A stretch of 64,000 nucleotides of DNA from the NCBI RefSeq assembly GCF_026625145.1, contig NZ_CP113088.1, positions 744,001 to 808,000 of the forward strand, given 5' to 3'. Both the position numbers and the translations under genes were made by a program. Below are positions 21,778 through 30,547 of this stretch, one piece after another. This DNA is from Lacinutrix neustonica. Its GTDB lineage: Bacteria; Bacteroidota; Bacteroidia; Flavobacteriales; Flavobacteriaceae. Numbering within the stretch: position 1 is the first letter of the stretch; every line of letters starts with the position of its first letter. Under the pieces are notes generated by a model. The model made no database searches and was not told where the DNA came from. It worked only from the letters and a program-made list of their open reading frames with translations.

Positions 21778-22131
21778 CTATTTTTTTACTAGATTTAATT
21801 TCACAAGAAACCTGTATCGATCCTTATCATTTTCCATGGATGTAAAACAAAAAAAACATGCTCTCCTTAACAAAGCAATCATAATCCGAACCAACTCGAA
21901 CCCATGAACATTAGTATCTACAAACTTGAAACTCTTACTTTCAATACCATGAATGGCTTTAATACCAACGTGTAAATACGCCGTGACATCGATTACACAT
22001 GCGTTTTTCACGTTACTATAGACCTTAGTGACATCTAAAGGTAAGCCGATATTTATGTGTGTTATTAAGAAGACAATATATTGCCTAAACCATTTTTTTT
22101 TGAAGCCTATATTTAAATCCTTTATATTCAA
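21778..22131 (-). CDS. Hypothetical ORF of uncertain reality
   Basis: An open frame of 117 codons lying 4 bases after the HAD phosphatase gene. No family is recognised. The product is basic with several hydrophobic stretches (RQYIVFLITHINIGLPL, RIMIALLRRACFFCF) but no clear signal peptide. It may be a remnant that continues into the next 150 bases after a homopolymer shift (seven T at 21781-21787). Coding potential is not strong. Confidence 0.35.
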   Translation of the reverse strand: MNIKDLNIGFKKKWFRQYIVFLITHINIGLPLDVTKVYSNVKNACVIDVTAYLHVGIKAIHGIESKSFKFVDTNVHGFELVRIMIALLRRACFFCFTSMENDKDRYRFLVKLNLVKK

Positions 22132-22135
22132 CTTT

Positions 22136-22840
22136 TTAAGACATCAATTGGATAATATCATTTAAGCTCGAAACCGTTAGATAGGTCGCATTATCATGCA
22201 CATTCACAGGAACCTCTTCATGAGCCCAAGTCGTGTGAAATGGCACATGAATAGCTTCTGCTCCAATATTTATTAAAGGTAAAACATCAGATTTTAGTGA
22301 GTTTCCAATCATTAAGAATTCTGAAGGCTTAATATCTAAATGTCTTAAAAGTTTAGTATAATTGACTTCTTTTTTATCGCTCAATACTTCAATATGATGA
22401 AAAAAATTTATTAGACCAGACTTTTCCAATTTGCGCTCTTGATCGAGCAGATCCCCTTTTGTGACTAATATTAATCTGTACTTATTTGATAACGTTTTTA
22501 ACACGTTTTCTACACCATCCAGCAATTCTACAGGTTTATTTATCATGTCTTTACCTATATCGATAATCTTTGCGATGGTTAGATTTGAAATCGTATTATT
22601 AGACAGCTCTAATGCCATTTCAACCATAGACAATATAAAACCCTTTACCCCATAACCGTAATATTCAAGGTTTTTCATTTCCATTTTAAACAATTCTTGA
22701 TCTATTTTATTAGGTGTTTCGAATTTGTTTAATAAGTTACAAAACTCTTGTTCAGCCTCGCGAAAATAGGTTTCATTGACCCAAAGCGTGTCATCTGCAT
22801 CAAAGCCAATAACCTTTATAGAACGATATGTTTTGTCCAT
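22136..22840 (-). CDS. HAD-superfamily hydrolase
   Basis: Phosphatase-like protein of 234 residues with the four HAD motifs: FDADDTLW (nucleophile Asp near residue 14), LVTKGD, a conserved Lys in SDKKEVNY, and MIGNSLKSD. A helical cap lies between motif I and motif II, as in subfamily I enzymes. It lies 81 bases after kdsB on the same strand. A Kdo-8-phosphate phosphatase role (KdsC) is tempting from context but the sequence is of another HAD type, so the substrate stays open. Confidence 0.85.
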   Translation of the reverse strand: MDKTYRSIKVIGFDADDTLWVNETYFREAEQEFCNLLNKFETPNKIDQELFKMEMKNLEYYGYGVKGFILSMVEMALELSNNTISNLTIAKIIDIGKDMINKPVELLDGVENVLKTLSNKYRLILVTKGDLLDQERKLEKSGLINFFHHIEVLSDKKEVNYTKLLRHLDIKPSEFLMIGNSLKSDVLPLINIGAEAIHVPFHTTWAHEEVPVNVHDNATYLTVSSLNDIIQLMS

Positions 22841-22920
22841 TTTGTTTCAAATATCAGTTTAAGAGCTAAAAAGAGGTGCCTTCCTCCTAGTCTACAGAGC
22901 AATTTTTAGAAATGTCTTCG

Positions 22921-23649
22921 TTATTTCCACAATTTTTTTGCCCGCTCCAAATCTTCAGGCGTATCAATTTCTACCCCTTGGACATTCGTTTCTACCATTT
23001 TTATACGTTTTCCGTATTCTAAATAACGAATGCATTCAATTTTTTCTGAAGCTTCTAAAGTGAGCATTGGTAAATGATAAAAGTCTAACAAAGCCTCTTT
23101 TCTAAAAGCATAAACCCCCTTATGCTTATAATATTTAGCAGCCACTTCTTTATCACGAGGAAACGGAATAGGGCTTCGAGAAAAATATAGCGCAAAATTA
23201 TTTTGATCTACAATCACCTTTACGGTGTTCGGGTTTTCAATCTCTTTCCAATCTTGAATATGCACCATTAAAGAAGCCAAATCGACTTCTTTTTTTGTGT
23301 CTTTTTTAAAGACTTCTATGAGTTCCTTAAGCGAATCTACTTCTGTAAATGGTTCATCTCCTTGCACATTAACCACGATGTCCACATCCATAAATTCAAC
23401 AGCTTCAGCAATTCGATCGCTGCCACATTCATGAGGTTTTTTACTCATCATCACTTTGCCATTTATAGATGCAATCTCTTCGAAAATAATTTCACTATCA
23501 GTCACGACAATAACTTCATCAAATAAATTTGTGGCCAACGTGGCTTCATAGGTACGAGTAATTACCGGTTTTCCTCCCAAATCTTGCATGAGTTTACCAG
23601 GAAAACGTGATGCACTATAACGTGCAGGGATCATTGCTATTATCTTCAT
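22921..23649 (-). CDS. kdsB: 3-deoxy-manno-octulosonate cytidylyltransferase
   Basis: Activates Kdo (or 8-amino-Kdo in organisms with KdnA/KdnB) with CTP to CMP-Kdo for lipopolysaccharide core synthesis. It has [14 protein letters not shown] (nucleotide-binding), [24 protein letters not shown], and [10 protein letters not shown], all typical. 242 residues, intact frame, normal length. First gene of a minus-strand group leading to the HAD phosphatase, the KdnB-like dehydrogenase and an acyltransferase. Confidence 0.95.
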   Translation of the reverse strand: MKIIAMIPARYSASRFPGKLMQDLGGKPVITRTYEATLATNLFDEVIVVTDSEIIFEEIASINGKVMMSKKPHECGSDRIAEAVEFMDVDIVVNVQGDEPFTEVDSLKELIEVFKKDTKKEVDLASLMVHIQDWKEIENPNTVKVIVDQNNFALYFSRSPIPFPRDKEVAAKYYKHKGVYAFRKEALLDFYHLPMLTLEASEKIECIRYLEYGKRIKMVETNVQGVEIDTPEDLERAKKLWK

Positions 23650-23840
23650 TTAATAATTAAATAATTAAGTATTCAAAAATAGAAATAATAAATAGGAATT
23701 TAAGGTTTAGAGGTTTTAAACTTAATATAACTCTCAAATTTAATGTCTTCTATTGTGAATGACAACAAAAAACAAGATTTGCGACCCCTTTATTTCAAGC
23801 ATTGAATAACTAAAATAGGTGCATTGCTCTCAATTACAAC

Positions 23841-25270
23841 CTAATCCTCTGTTTCAAAAAACGCATCTTTAAAACCAATTAAATATAATTTTTCTTTTGC
23901 TCTCGTTACTGCTGTATACAACCAACGCAAATAATCTCTATTAATACCATCCGGCAAATAAGGCTGTTCCACAAACACCGTATGCCATTGCCCGCCTTGA
24001 GATTTATGACACGTTATAGCATATGAGAATTTAACTTGAAGGGCATTAAAATACTTGTTGTTTTTAATGGCAAGAAATTTCTTGTAATTACTTTTTTCGT
24101 CTTCATAGTCTTTTTGTACTTCCTGATATAACCTATTGGAGTCTTCATAGGGTAGTGAAGGTGTTTCAGCTGCTATGGTATCTAACATTAATACGGTTTC
24201 AAATGGAGTCATTTTGGGATAATCTACCATACGTACCTTAACTTCCGCAAAGCGAAAACCATACAATTCTTTTATGCTAAAAATTTCAAGAACTTCAATA
24301 ATATCACCATTAGCAATAAACCCTGCTTCTGTTGTAGGCTTCAACCAAAAGTAATTGTTTTTAACGACCATTAAATAATCCCCGGAGGATAATTCGTTTT
24401 CGTTGAACAAAATGCGTCTTCTTATTTGCTCATTATACAAGTTCGCGCGTTTGTTACTTCGAACAATAAGCGCCATTTCCTCATTACCCAAGGTGCTATA
24501 AGCATCGTTAATGGCATCCAATACATCATTTCCATCAATTAAGCGTACAATATCTTTAAAGCCGTTGAGATTAAATTTAAAGCTGTCATAAAATCCACCG
24601 GAAATAGCTTCACGCAACAGCGTGGCATTTTCAAGAATGCCGAGTCTTGTTGTTGTCGCATCACTTCATCAAGCTCCATTTTTGCGACGTCCTTATTATA
24701 GGTTAAACTTAATACCTTTTCGTCTAGTGCTGGACTTATTTCTAATTTTACTGGGGGTAATTGTGCCGTATCCCCTATAAGTATTAATTTACATTGATGC
24801 CCTTGATAAACGTATTGCATTAAATCGTCTAACAGTGAACCATTTGCGAATGTTTTAGAATCTCCTGGTGTATCCGGAATCATTGACGCTTCATCAACGA
24901 TAAAAATGGTGTTTTTATGTTTGTTTGGTTGTAAAACAAATTTCACTCCCCCGCTTTGCTCTTTTTTTGGGAAATATATTTTCTTATGAATAGTAAATGC
25001 TTCCGTTTTAGAATAATTAGCCATGACTTTGGCTGCTCGACCCGTTGGAGCCATCAACACGGCGCTCATTTTTGCTTTCCATAAATTATTAACAATTGTA
25101 CCAATAATTGTAGTCTTTCCAGTACCTGCATACCCTTTTAACAAAAAAATCGTGTTGGAGCGCTTCTCTAAAATAAATTCAGAAAGTTGTAATAATACAA
25201 TATCTTGTTTTAGGGTTGGATCAAACGGAAAATGCTGTTTTATAAGAGAATAAAATTCAGATGAGGTCAT
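23841..25270 (-). CDS. RecD-like superfamily 1 helicase / AAA ATPase (frame break at 24640-24642)
   Basis: DNA helicase of the RecD/Pif1 type. N-terminal Walker A LKGYAGTGKTTIIGTIV near residue 41, Walker B FIVDEASM, then GDTAQLPPV, and in the C-terminal part YAITCHKSQGGQWHTVFVE and YTAVTRAKEKLYLIG (UvrD_C2 motifs V-VI). The parts are joined at plus ATGCCGAGTC: restoring CCGG gives QQQDSGILENATLLREAISG. The restored protein has about 477 residues, normal for this flavobacterial family. No RecB or RecC is beside it. Confidence 0.88.
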
Positions 25271-25351
25271 TAAAACATTTAGGAATTTAAGAATTATTCA
25301 AAGATATGATGATTTTTACTCTTATTGGTTTTTACGAATAAAAAAAAATTG

Positions 25352-25359
25352 TAGATTTG
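25352..25359 (+). promoter_or_regulatory. Possible -7 element upstream of the 25398 gene
   Basis: TAGATTTG matches TAnnTTTG, 38 bases upstream of the start codon. The nearest TTG at 25325-25327 is spaced by 24 bases, slightly long. Confidence 0.4.
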
Positions 25360-25397
25360 CGAGAGATCTTTTAATATAATATAACTAAATTTAAAAT

Positions 25398-26141
25398 ATG
25401 TTTACACTAATTATTGTTGCAGTTGTTGTTATCCTACTAACAGTTGCTATCGTTTGGGTAATAGATAAGTTTATCCCTTCAAAAGCAAAGCCGTTTTTAA
25501 CTATCGTACTTTGGATATTTATTGGAGCTTTAGGATATCTTACATTTATGTCTGTTTATAACCCAATTCTTTTTAAACAAGAAAAAGAAAAACGTTATGC
25601 TAAGGTTATTGAAAATTTGGTGGATATTAGAGATTCTCAATTGGCATACAAGGAAATCAATGGAAAGTATACCAAGAGCTATGATAGCTTAATTAATTTT
25701 ATCGAGAATGCTAAATTTGCTATTTTAGAAAGAAGAGATACAAGTGTCATTGATGTTGAGAAAACGAAAGCGTATCGCGGGATTGAGTACAGAAAAGAGA
25801 TTACTGTTACAGATACCTTAGATTTTGTTTCTGTAAAAGATTCTTTGTTCAAAGGCTCTGATCGCTATAAGACTATGAAAAATGTCCCTTTTGCTAAAGA
25901 GGGTACAGAATTTGTTCTTAACGCAGGAAAAATACAAGAAGAAGAAGGAGATAAAAAATTATCTGTATTCGAAGCTTATGTTAAAAAAGCTGACGTCTTA
26001 CATGATCAAGATCCAGATTATGTAAATATCGAAAACACCGCACACTCTGTAGAAGAAATTAACGGAGATGCTATTCGTGTTGGCTCGATGCAAGAAGTAA
26101 AAGTAAATGGCAACTGGCCAAAACTATATGACCCAAAGTAA
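25398..26141 (+). CDS. Membrane-anchored hypothetical protein
   Basis: 247 residues. Two N-terminal transmembrane segments (about residues 2-24 and 32-54) are followed by a soluble, probably periplasmic, domain rich in charged residues that I do not recognise. It is a well-kept ORF with good coding composition and a promoter-like element upstream. The DUF3822 gene overlaps its last 14 bases, and rsmD follows, so it is the first gene of a three-gene operon conserved in look among Flavobacteria. Function unknown. Confidence 0.75.
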   Translation: MFTLIIVAVVVILLTVAIVWVIDKFIPSKAKPFLTIVLWIFIGALGYLTFMSVYNPILFKQEKEKRYAKVIENLVDIRDSQLAYKEINGKYTKSYDSLINFIENAKFAILERRDTSVIDVEKTKAYRGIEYRKEITVTDTLDFVSVKDSLFKGSDRYKTMKNVPFAKEGTEFVLNAGKIQEEEGDKKLSVFEAYVKKADVLHDQDPDYVNIENTAHSVEEINGDAIRVGSMQEVKVNGNWPKLYDPK

Positions 26142-26947
26142 AATAGAAACAAAAATACATCATAAAGAGTTGTCCATTCAAGTAAGTTTGAATGGACTTT
26201 CTTTTTGTGTTCTAAATACAGAAACAAAAACGATAAGCCATCTTAAAACATTTCTAAACTCTAAAAAGAAAAATCCTCTAGAATTGTTAGACCAATTAAA
26301 ACATGTTTTTAATACCGAAACGATTTTACATGAAGTTTTTAACACAGTGACCGTTATTCATGTTAACGAGCTTTCTGCTTTAGTTCCAAAAGCCTTATTT
26401 AATAAAGATATTATTGCCGACTATCTCAAATTGAATACTAAGATTTTAAAAACAGATTTCATAACATATGACACGATTACCCTTAACGATAGTGTAAATG
26501 TCTATGTGCCTTATGTTAATGCTAACAATTTTATATACGATCATTTTGGAGATTTCACCTTTAAGCATTACTCTACAGTTTTAATTGAATCTATCTTGCG
26601 GACTGAAAAGCATGCCATCGAATCAAAATTATACGTTCATGTCAACCCTTCTCATTTTGAGATTGTCGCTATTAAGGACGGTCAATTAACCTTGTATAAC
26701 ACGTTCGAATACGAAACGCCGGAGGATTTTATTTACTATATCCTTTTTACTATTGAACAGTTATCACTCAATCCGAGAAACCATTAACGTTCTTCTTTTA
26801 GGAGAAATCCATACTACAGATCCCGTATACATGATGGTTTATAAGTATATTAGAAATGTAGATTTTGGTAACCGAATGGATACTTTCACTTTTGCTGAAA
26901 AACCTAAAACAAATCACTCACACTTCACGTTACTAAAAAGTTTATAA
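26128..26947 (+). CDS. DUF3822 family protein (frame break at 26773-26777)
   Basis: Actin-like ATPase-fold family restricted to Bacteroidota; its biological role is unknown. The start is put at the ATG at 26128 (MTQSKIETKIHHKELSIQVS), overlapping the previous gene. The frame breaks at AATCCGAGAAACC; AATCCGGAAACC (CCGG restored) gives EQLSLNPETINVLLLGEI, so the ORF runs to the stop that overlaps the rsmD start. The restored product has about 272 residues. It is commonly encoded directly before rsmD. Confidence 0.82.
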
Positions 26948-27489
26948 TGCGCATCATATCAGGAGAATTTAAAGGCCGAAGAATTACAGCTCCAAAAAAG
27001 CTACCTGTACGTCCTACAACAGACATGGCGAAAGAAGCGCTATTTAATATCTTAAATAATCAATTCTATTTTGATTCTATTTCGGTTTTAGATTTGTTTG
27101 CAGGCTCAGGAAATATCAGTTATGAATTTGCATCTCGGGGTACCGTACAAATCACTTGTGTTGATGTTGATTTTGGCTGCATTAAGTTTATTAATGAAAC
27201 GGCTGAAAGTTTTGATATGCCTATACAAACCGTAAAAAGCGACGTTTTTAAATTTCTTGAAAATACAAAGCTGCAATCGACTATTATTTTTGCAGATCCT
27301 CCTTATGAATTTCCCGTTGAGGAATTTTCTAAAATACGAGAATTAGTTTTTGAAAATAATCTTTTAGAAAAAGAAGGGCTTTTAATTATAGAACACTCTA
27401 AACACACAAATTTGTCTCATATTTCACATTATAAATACTCAAAAAGTTATGGTGGTAATATGTTTAGTTTTTTTGAAATGGATAATTAA
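26947..27489 (+). CDS. rsmD: 16S rRNA (guanine(966)-N2)-methyltransferase
   Basis: Methylates G966 of 16S rRNA during 30S assembly. 180 residues with N-terminal RIISGEFKGRRI, RPTTDMAKEALFNIL, SAM-binding VLDLFAGSGNISYEF, and the catalytic FADPPYEFP (DPPY-type N-methyltransferase motif). Intact frame, overlapping the DUF3822 stop by one base (translational coupling likely). Confidence 0.95.
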   Translation: MRIISGEFKGRRITAPKKLPVRPTTDMAKEALFNILNNQFYFDSISVLDLFAGSGNISYEFASRGTVQITCVDVDFGCIKFINETAESFDMPIQTVKSDVFKFLENTKLQSTIIFADPPYEFPVEEFSKIRELVFENNLLEKEGLLIIEHSKHTNLSHISHYKYSKSYGGNMFSFFEMDN

Positions 27490-27564
27490 TTAAAGCATTA
27501 AGCATTCTTTTTATATATTAGCTTTTTTAATATTTAAAAAAAGTAACTTAATAATTCCCCTAAA

Positions 27565-28356
27565 ATGAAAAACCCTACGCTTTCAAAACTCGTAATGGCA
27601 GTTGTTCTACTGTCATTTTTTACAGGATTTGCACAAGAAAACCCTGTGACAAATTTACTAAAATCTTACATTGATGCCTCTAATGAACTCGAAGATACAA
27701 AAGATGTCAACAGTGTGCTATCCTTATTTGACAGTAGTTATAAAAATAACATTGCTTATGTTGGATTAACAGGTGTTGTGAATAAATCAACTGTTGATTT
27801 TGATCAATTTTCTAATCAATTAGAAGAAAACTTAAAGAATCAAAATTATAATTTTACAATGTCGGTTGGTGAAATTATTTATGAGTCACAAAAGAACAGA
27901 GCTGGAACAATATCTGCTCTCATTAATTTTGAGTCGAAAATAGAAGGGAAAATAGCAGAAAAAGGCACTATTTTAATGAACCTGGTCACTGCTTTAGTTC
28001 AAGGAGAGTGGAAAATAATTCTTAATAACACCGTTAGAGTGTCGGAAGCTAGCGACATTGGTAATTGCGTTTGCTATTTGTTTTCAAAAGGAGATTCTTT
28101 CTTTAATGCAGAGACGTATTATCCTGCAGGCGTGGAATATAATAGGGAATATAAATCGTTTAGAGTTAGTATAAAAGAAGGTAAACGTACTATTGTGAAT
28201 AGAGCAAATGACGATAGAACATTTGATTGGGCAGATAATGGAGACCTATTAGATGACGGGGTTATCATTGGAAACGCTGAAACGTCGGACAAAGCGGTTC
28301 AAGTAGTGCTTTCTCACGTATATGGCGAAACCTGTACAACCATAAATTTTAGCTAA
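27565..28356 (+). CDS. Secreted hypothetical protein, NTF2/SnoaL-like domain
   Basis: 263 residues with a signal peptide (LVMAVVLLSFFTGFAQ). Residues 25-160 have the look of a nuclear transport factor 2-like fold (long helices followed by curved strands, EWKIILNNTVRV), after which comes a domain that I do not recognise (two cysteines at CVCYL and one near the end). No catalytic motif is evident. Single gene with a strong terminator. Confidence 0.7.
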   Translation: MKNPTLSKLVMAVVLLSFFTGFAQENPVTNLLKSYIDASNELEDTKDVNSVLSLFDSSYKNNIAYVGLTGVVNKSTVDFDQFSNQLEENLKNQNYNFTMSVGEIIYESQKNRAGTISALINFESKIEGKIAEKGTILMNLVTALVQGEWKIILNNTVRVSEASDIGNCVCYLFSKGDSFFNAETYYPAGVEYNREYKSFRVSIKEGKRTIVNRANDDRTFDWADNGDLLDDGVIIGNAETSDKAVQVVLSHVYGETCTTINFS

Positions 28357-28383
28357 CGATAAAAACACTTAATAACATTCATA

Positions 28384-28415
28384 AGCCATCTAATGCACAT
28401 TAGATGGCTTTTTTT
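28384..28415 (+). terminator. Terminator after the 27565 gene
   Basis: AGCCATCTAAT, loop GCAC, ATTAGATGGCT, then a T run; 27 bases after the stop codon. Confidence 0.93.
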
Positions 28416-28635
28416 GTATGTCAAAGTTATAGTTTCTTCCTTATACTAGAAAGTAAAAACATACGTCATGACATTTTACTAAGCTTAAAAAAGAAATACA
28501 ATCTTAAAATACTACGCTTTAATTCATTAATTTTTACTAACTTAGAGAGACAAAGAAATATCCCATATCTTTTTCAACTTTCCTTGTTTATTTATGTTTT
28601 GGTTCATTTTTAATCAATTTAAATAACCACGCATT

Positions 28636-29178
28636 ATGAAACATTTAATTTATTTATTCCTCGCCCTTTTCGTACTCGCATCGTGTCAAAAAGATGAAGA
28701 TACGTTGTCTAAATCAGAAAACTCTGAAGAGCATATGAATGCACTTGATGAAGATTTGTTGCGAAATACAATAGCAAGTATTGCTGCATCTTGGAACACT
28801 AATGATCCAAGTTTGTTCAATAGTCATACTTCTGTTGATATTATTAGAAATACTAATGGAAAAAGAGCTGCTAATAACCAAAAAGAATATGACCGCACAA
28901 ACAGACAGCCTTTTCTAGATGCTTTTCCAAATTTTAATGTCGCTATTACTGATACTCATATTGTTGGAAACATAGTGTATACGAATTGGACAGTCAGTGG
29001 AACAAATATTGGAGAATATCGTGGAAATCCACCAACTGGTAAGGATATTAAATTACATGGCATTAGTGTCTGGACTTTTAATGATGACGGAAAATTAATG
29101 CAAGAAGATGCTTATTTTGATAGACTTTCTCTATTTCAGCAATTAGGCTACCAAGAAGTACCACCCTTAACGCAATAA
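28636..29178 (+). CDS. SnoaL-like ester cyclase family lipoprotein
   Basis: 180 residues with a lipoprotein signal (LFLALFVLASC, Cys 17). The mature part is a SnoaL-like polyketide cyclase fold: RNTIASIAASWNTNDPSLF, DAFPNFNVAITDTHIVGN, WTVSGTNIGEYRGNPPTGK and HGISVWTFNDDGKLMQEDAYFD match ester cyclase proteins. The true substrate is unknown; surface-exposed lipoproteins with this fold are common in Flavobacteria. Promoter not clear. Confidence 0.82.
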   Translation: MKHLIYLFLALFVLASCQKDEDTLSKSENSEEHMNALDEDLLRNTIASIAASWNTNDPSLFNSHTSVDIIRNTNGKRAANNQKEYDRTNRQPFLDAFPNFNVAITDTHIVGNIVYTNWTVSGTNIGEYRGNPPTGKDIKLHGISVWTFNDDGKLMQEDAYFDRLSLFQQLGYQEVPPLTQ

Positions 29179-29244
29179 AAATATTGGGGTAACATTGAAT
29201 CCGTTTTTTGAACATGATGATAAATAACTTAAAATTATATTATC

Positions 29245-29945
29245 ATGAAAAAAACAAATGTATTATTTAACTTTTTAATTGTTACGCTTCTATTTTTTGC
29301 TTTTAGCTCGTGCTCGAATGAACCTATTCAAGACGCCAATGAAGAAATTACGGTTGCAGAACAAAGTAGCAGGTTAGAAAATGACGGCCCTATTGATGAA
29401 GGCTCGGTGGTTCTGGAGGTGATAACACGGGGAGTAATAATTCTATGAGTGCCAATATTTATCAATTTTACAGAAACGGAGATCATTTTTATACTAATAG
29501 TTTTGATGAAGGAGTTAACGCCCAATACGCTTATGAAAGGACTCTTGGTACTGTAGCTACTAGTGGGCCTACCTATCAAGCTATAACTAGATGGTACAAT
29601 CTTGGTAATGGAGATAGAGTAATTACAACAGGTGTAAGCGGTCATCCAGCAATTGCTGGGAGTATATTAAATATTTATGTCAATGAATATGGTCAATTAA
29701 TAAGTCTGCCAAGCGATAGTTCCGGAAATATATCAGGGACAAATGTTCCTGTAACACAAGCTTCTTCTAACGGAACTTGGCGATATGAAGGAATCCTAGG
29801 TTATACTACGGGGAATTCTAATAGTCTACCTGTACATACTTATTATAATCACAACTTAAAGGATCATATCTATTTAACAGATTTTAATATATTAGGGAAT
29901 GGTGGAAACGGCTATGTCTATGAAGGAATTGCTTTTTATATATAA
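29245..29945 (+). CDS. Lipoprotein with DUF5648-like domain (frame break at 29405-29407)
   Basis: Signal peptide with lipobox (FFAFSSC). After about 55 residues comes a glycine-rich linker, then a domain with NIYQFYRNGDHFYT, RWYNLGNGDRVIT, THTYYNHNLKDHIYLT and the end YEGIAFYI, which resemble DUF5648-type repeats (tyrosine-rich DHFYT units). The frame breaks at GGCTCGGTGG; GGCTCCGGTGG restores GSGGSGGDNTGSNNS and joins signal and domain into about 233 residues. DUF5648-like domains occur in secreted enzymes, possibly for glycan binding (inference). Confidence 0.75.
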
Positions 29946-29966
29946 AACATTTTAAATAATAAAACA

Positions 29967-30000
29967 AAGCCCTTTGAATCATCAAAGGGCTTGTTTATTT
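29967..30000. terminator. Terminator between the DUF5648-like gene and rnpB
   Basis: AAGCCCTTTGA, loop ATCA, TCAAAGGGCTT, followed on the plus strand by a T-rich stretch. It lies at the 3' side of both the plus-strand gene and the minus-strand rnpB. Confidence 0.8.
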
Positions 30001-30299
30001 AAGTAAATCTATAAGCCGGATTCTGTACTCTTACGAGCCCTTATCATTTATCTACGTGTACCATTACTGGCACACTTTAGCTGCCTACCCTCTAACAATC
30101 GCGCGTGCACGCTCAAACGTTAGTATACATGACATTGCACCATATAGAGTTTACCTGGTTTCACTACAGCATGACCTGTACATACTTTCTGTTGCACTTT
30201 TCCTAGCCTCACGACTGGTGGCTGTTAACCACTATAATTGCACTGTGGTGTCCGGACTTTCCTCATCTTATAAATAAGACGCGATAAGGCGATTTACTT
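30001..30299 (-). ncRNA. rnpB: RNase P RNA (rnpB), bacterial type A
   Basis: The catalytic RNA that removes 5' leaders of tRNA precursors. On the minus strand the conserved core GAGGAAAGTCCGGAC (near 30256-30270) and the 3' ACAGAATCCGGCTTA (near 30012-30026) are both present, plus GAGGGTAGGC and the GTGAAACCAGGTAAACTC region. The ends pair: AAGTAAATC (30299-30291) with GATTTACTT (30009-30001) form helix P1, which fixes the limits to within a few bases. CCGG sites in this RNA are intact. Confidence 0.96.
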
Positions 30300-30304
30300 G
30301 CCAA

Positions 30305-30336
30305 CAAAGGTACGATTAAGACCATTAGAATTACAA
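30305..30336 (-). promoter_or_regulatory. rnpB promoter
   Basis: On the minus strand TTG (30336-30334), 21 bases, TACCTTTG (30312-30305), an excellent match to the Bacteroidota housekeeping consensus TTG-N(19-21)-TAnnTTTG. The predicted start falls at the 5' end of helix P1. Confidence 0.75.
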
Positions 30337-30547
30337 CTTTTAAAAACTTATAATATGTTAATAACTCTGCATAAATTGCTCCTTTATACTTTACTTATTT
30401 AAGCTGAATTTTTAACTTTGTTTTTGATTAAAAACATAACCTTCCGTTTTTTGATTTTCCAAAAATCACAGACGATCGTTATTCAATAGTTACAAATTTT
30501 TTGATACTTGAGTCTCTCGAAAATCATTCAAACTAGCGTAAATAATA

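Noticed and set aside
21778..22131. Transposase fragment
   Set aside because: No DDE or other transposase motif, no terminal repeats or target duplication seen.
30056..30277. 73-codon ORF on the plus strand
   Set aside because: It is antisense to the RNase P RNA gene and has no coding features.
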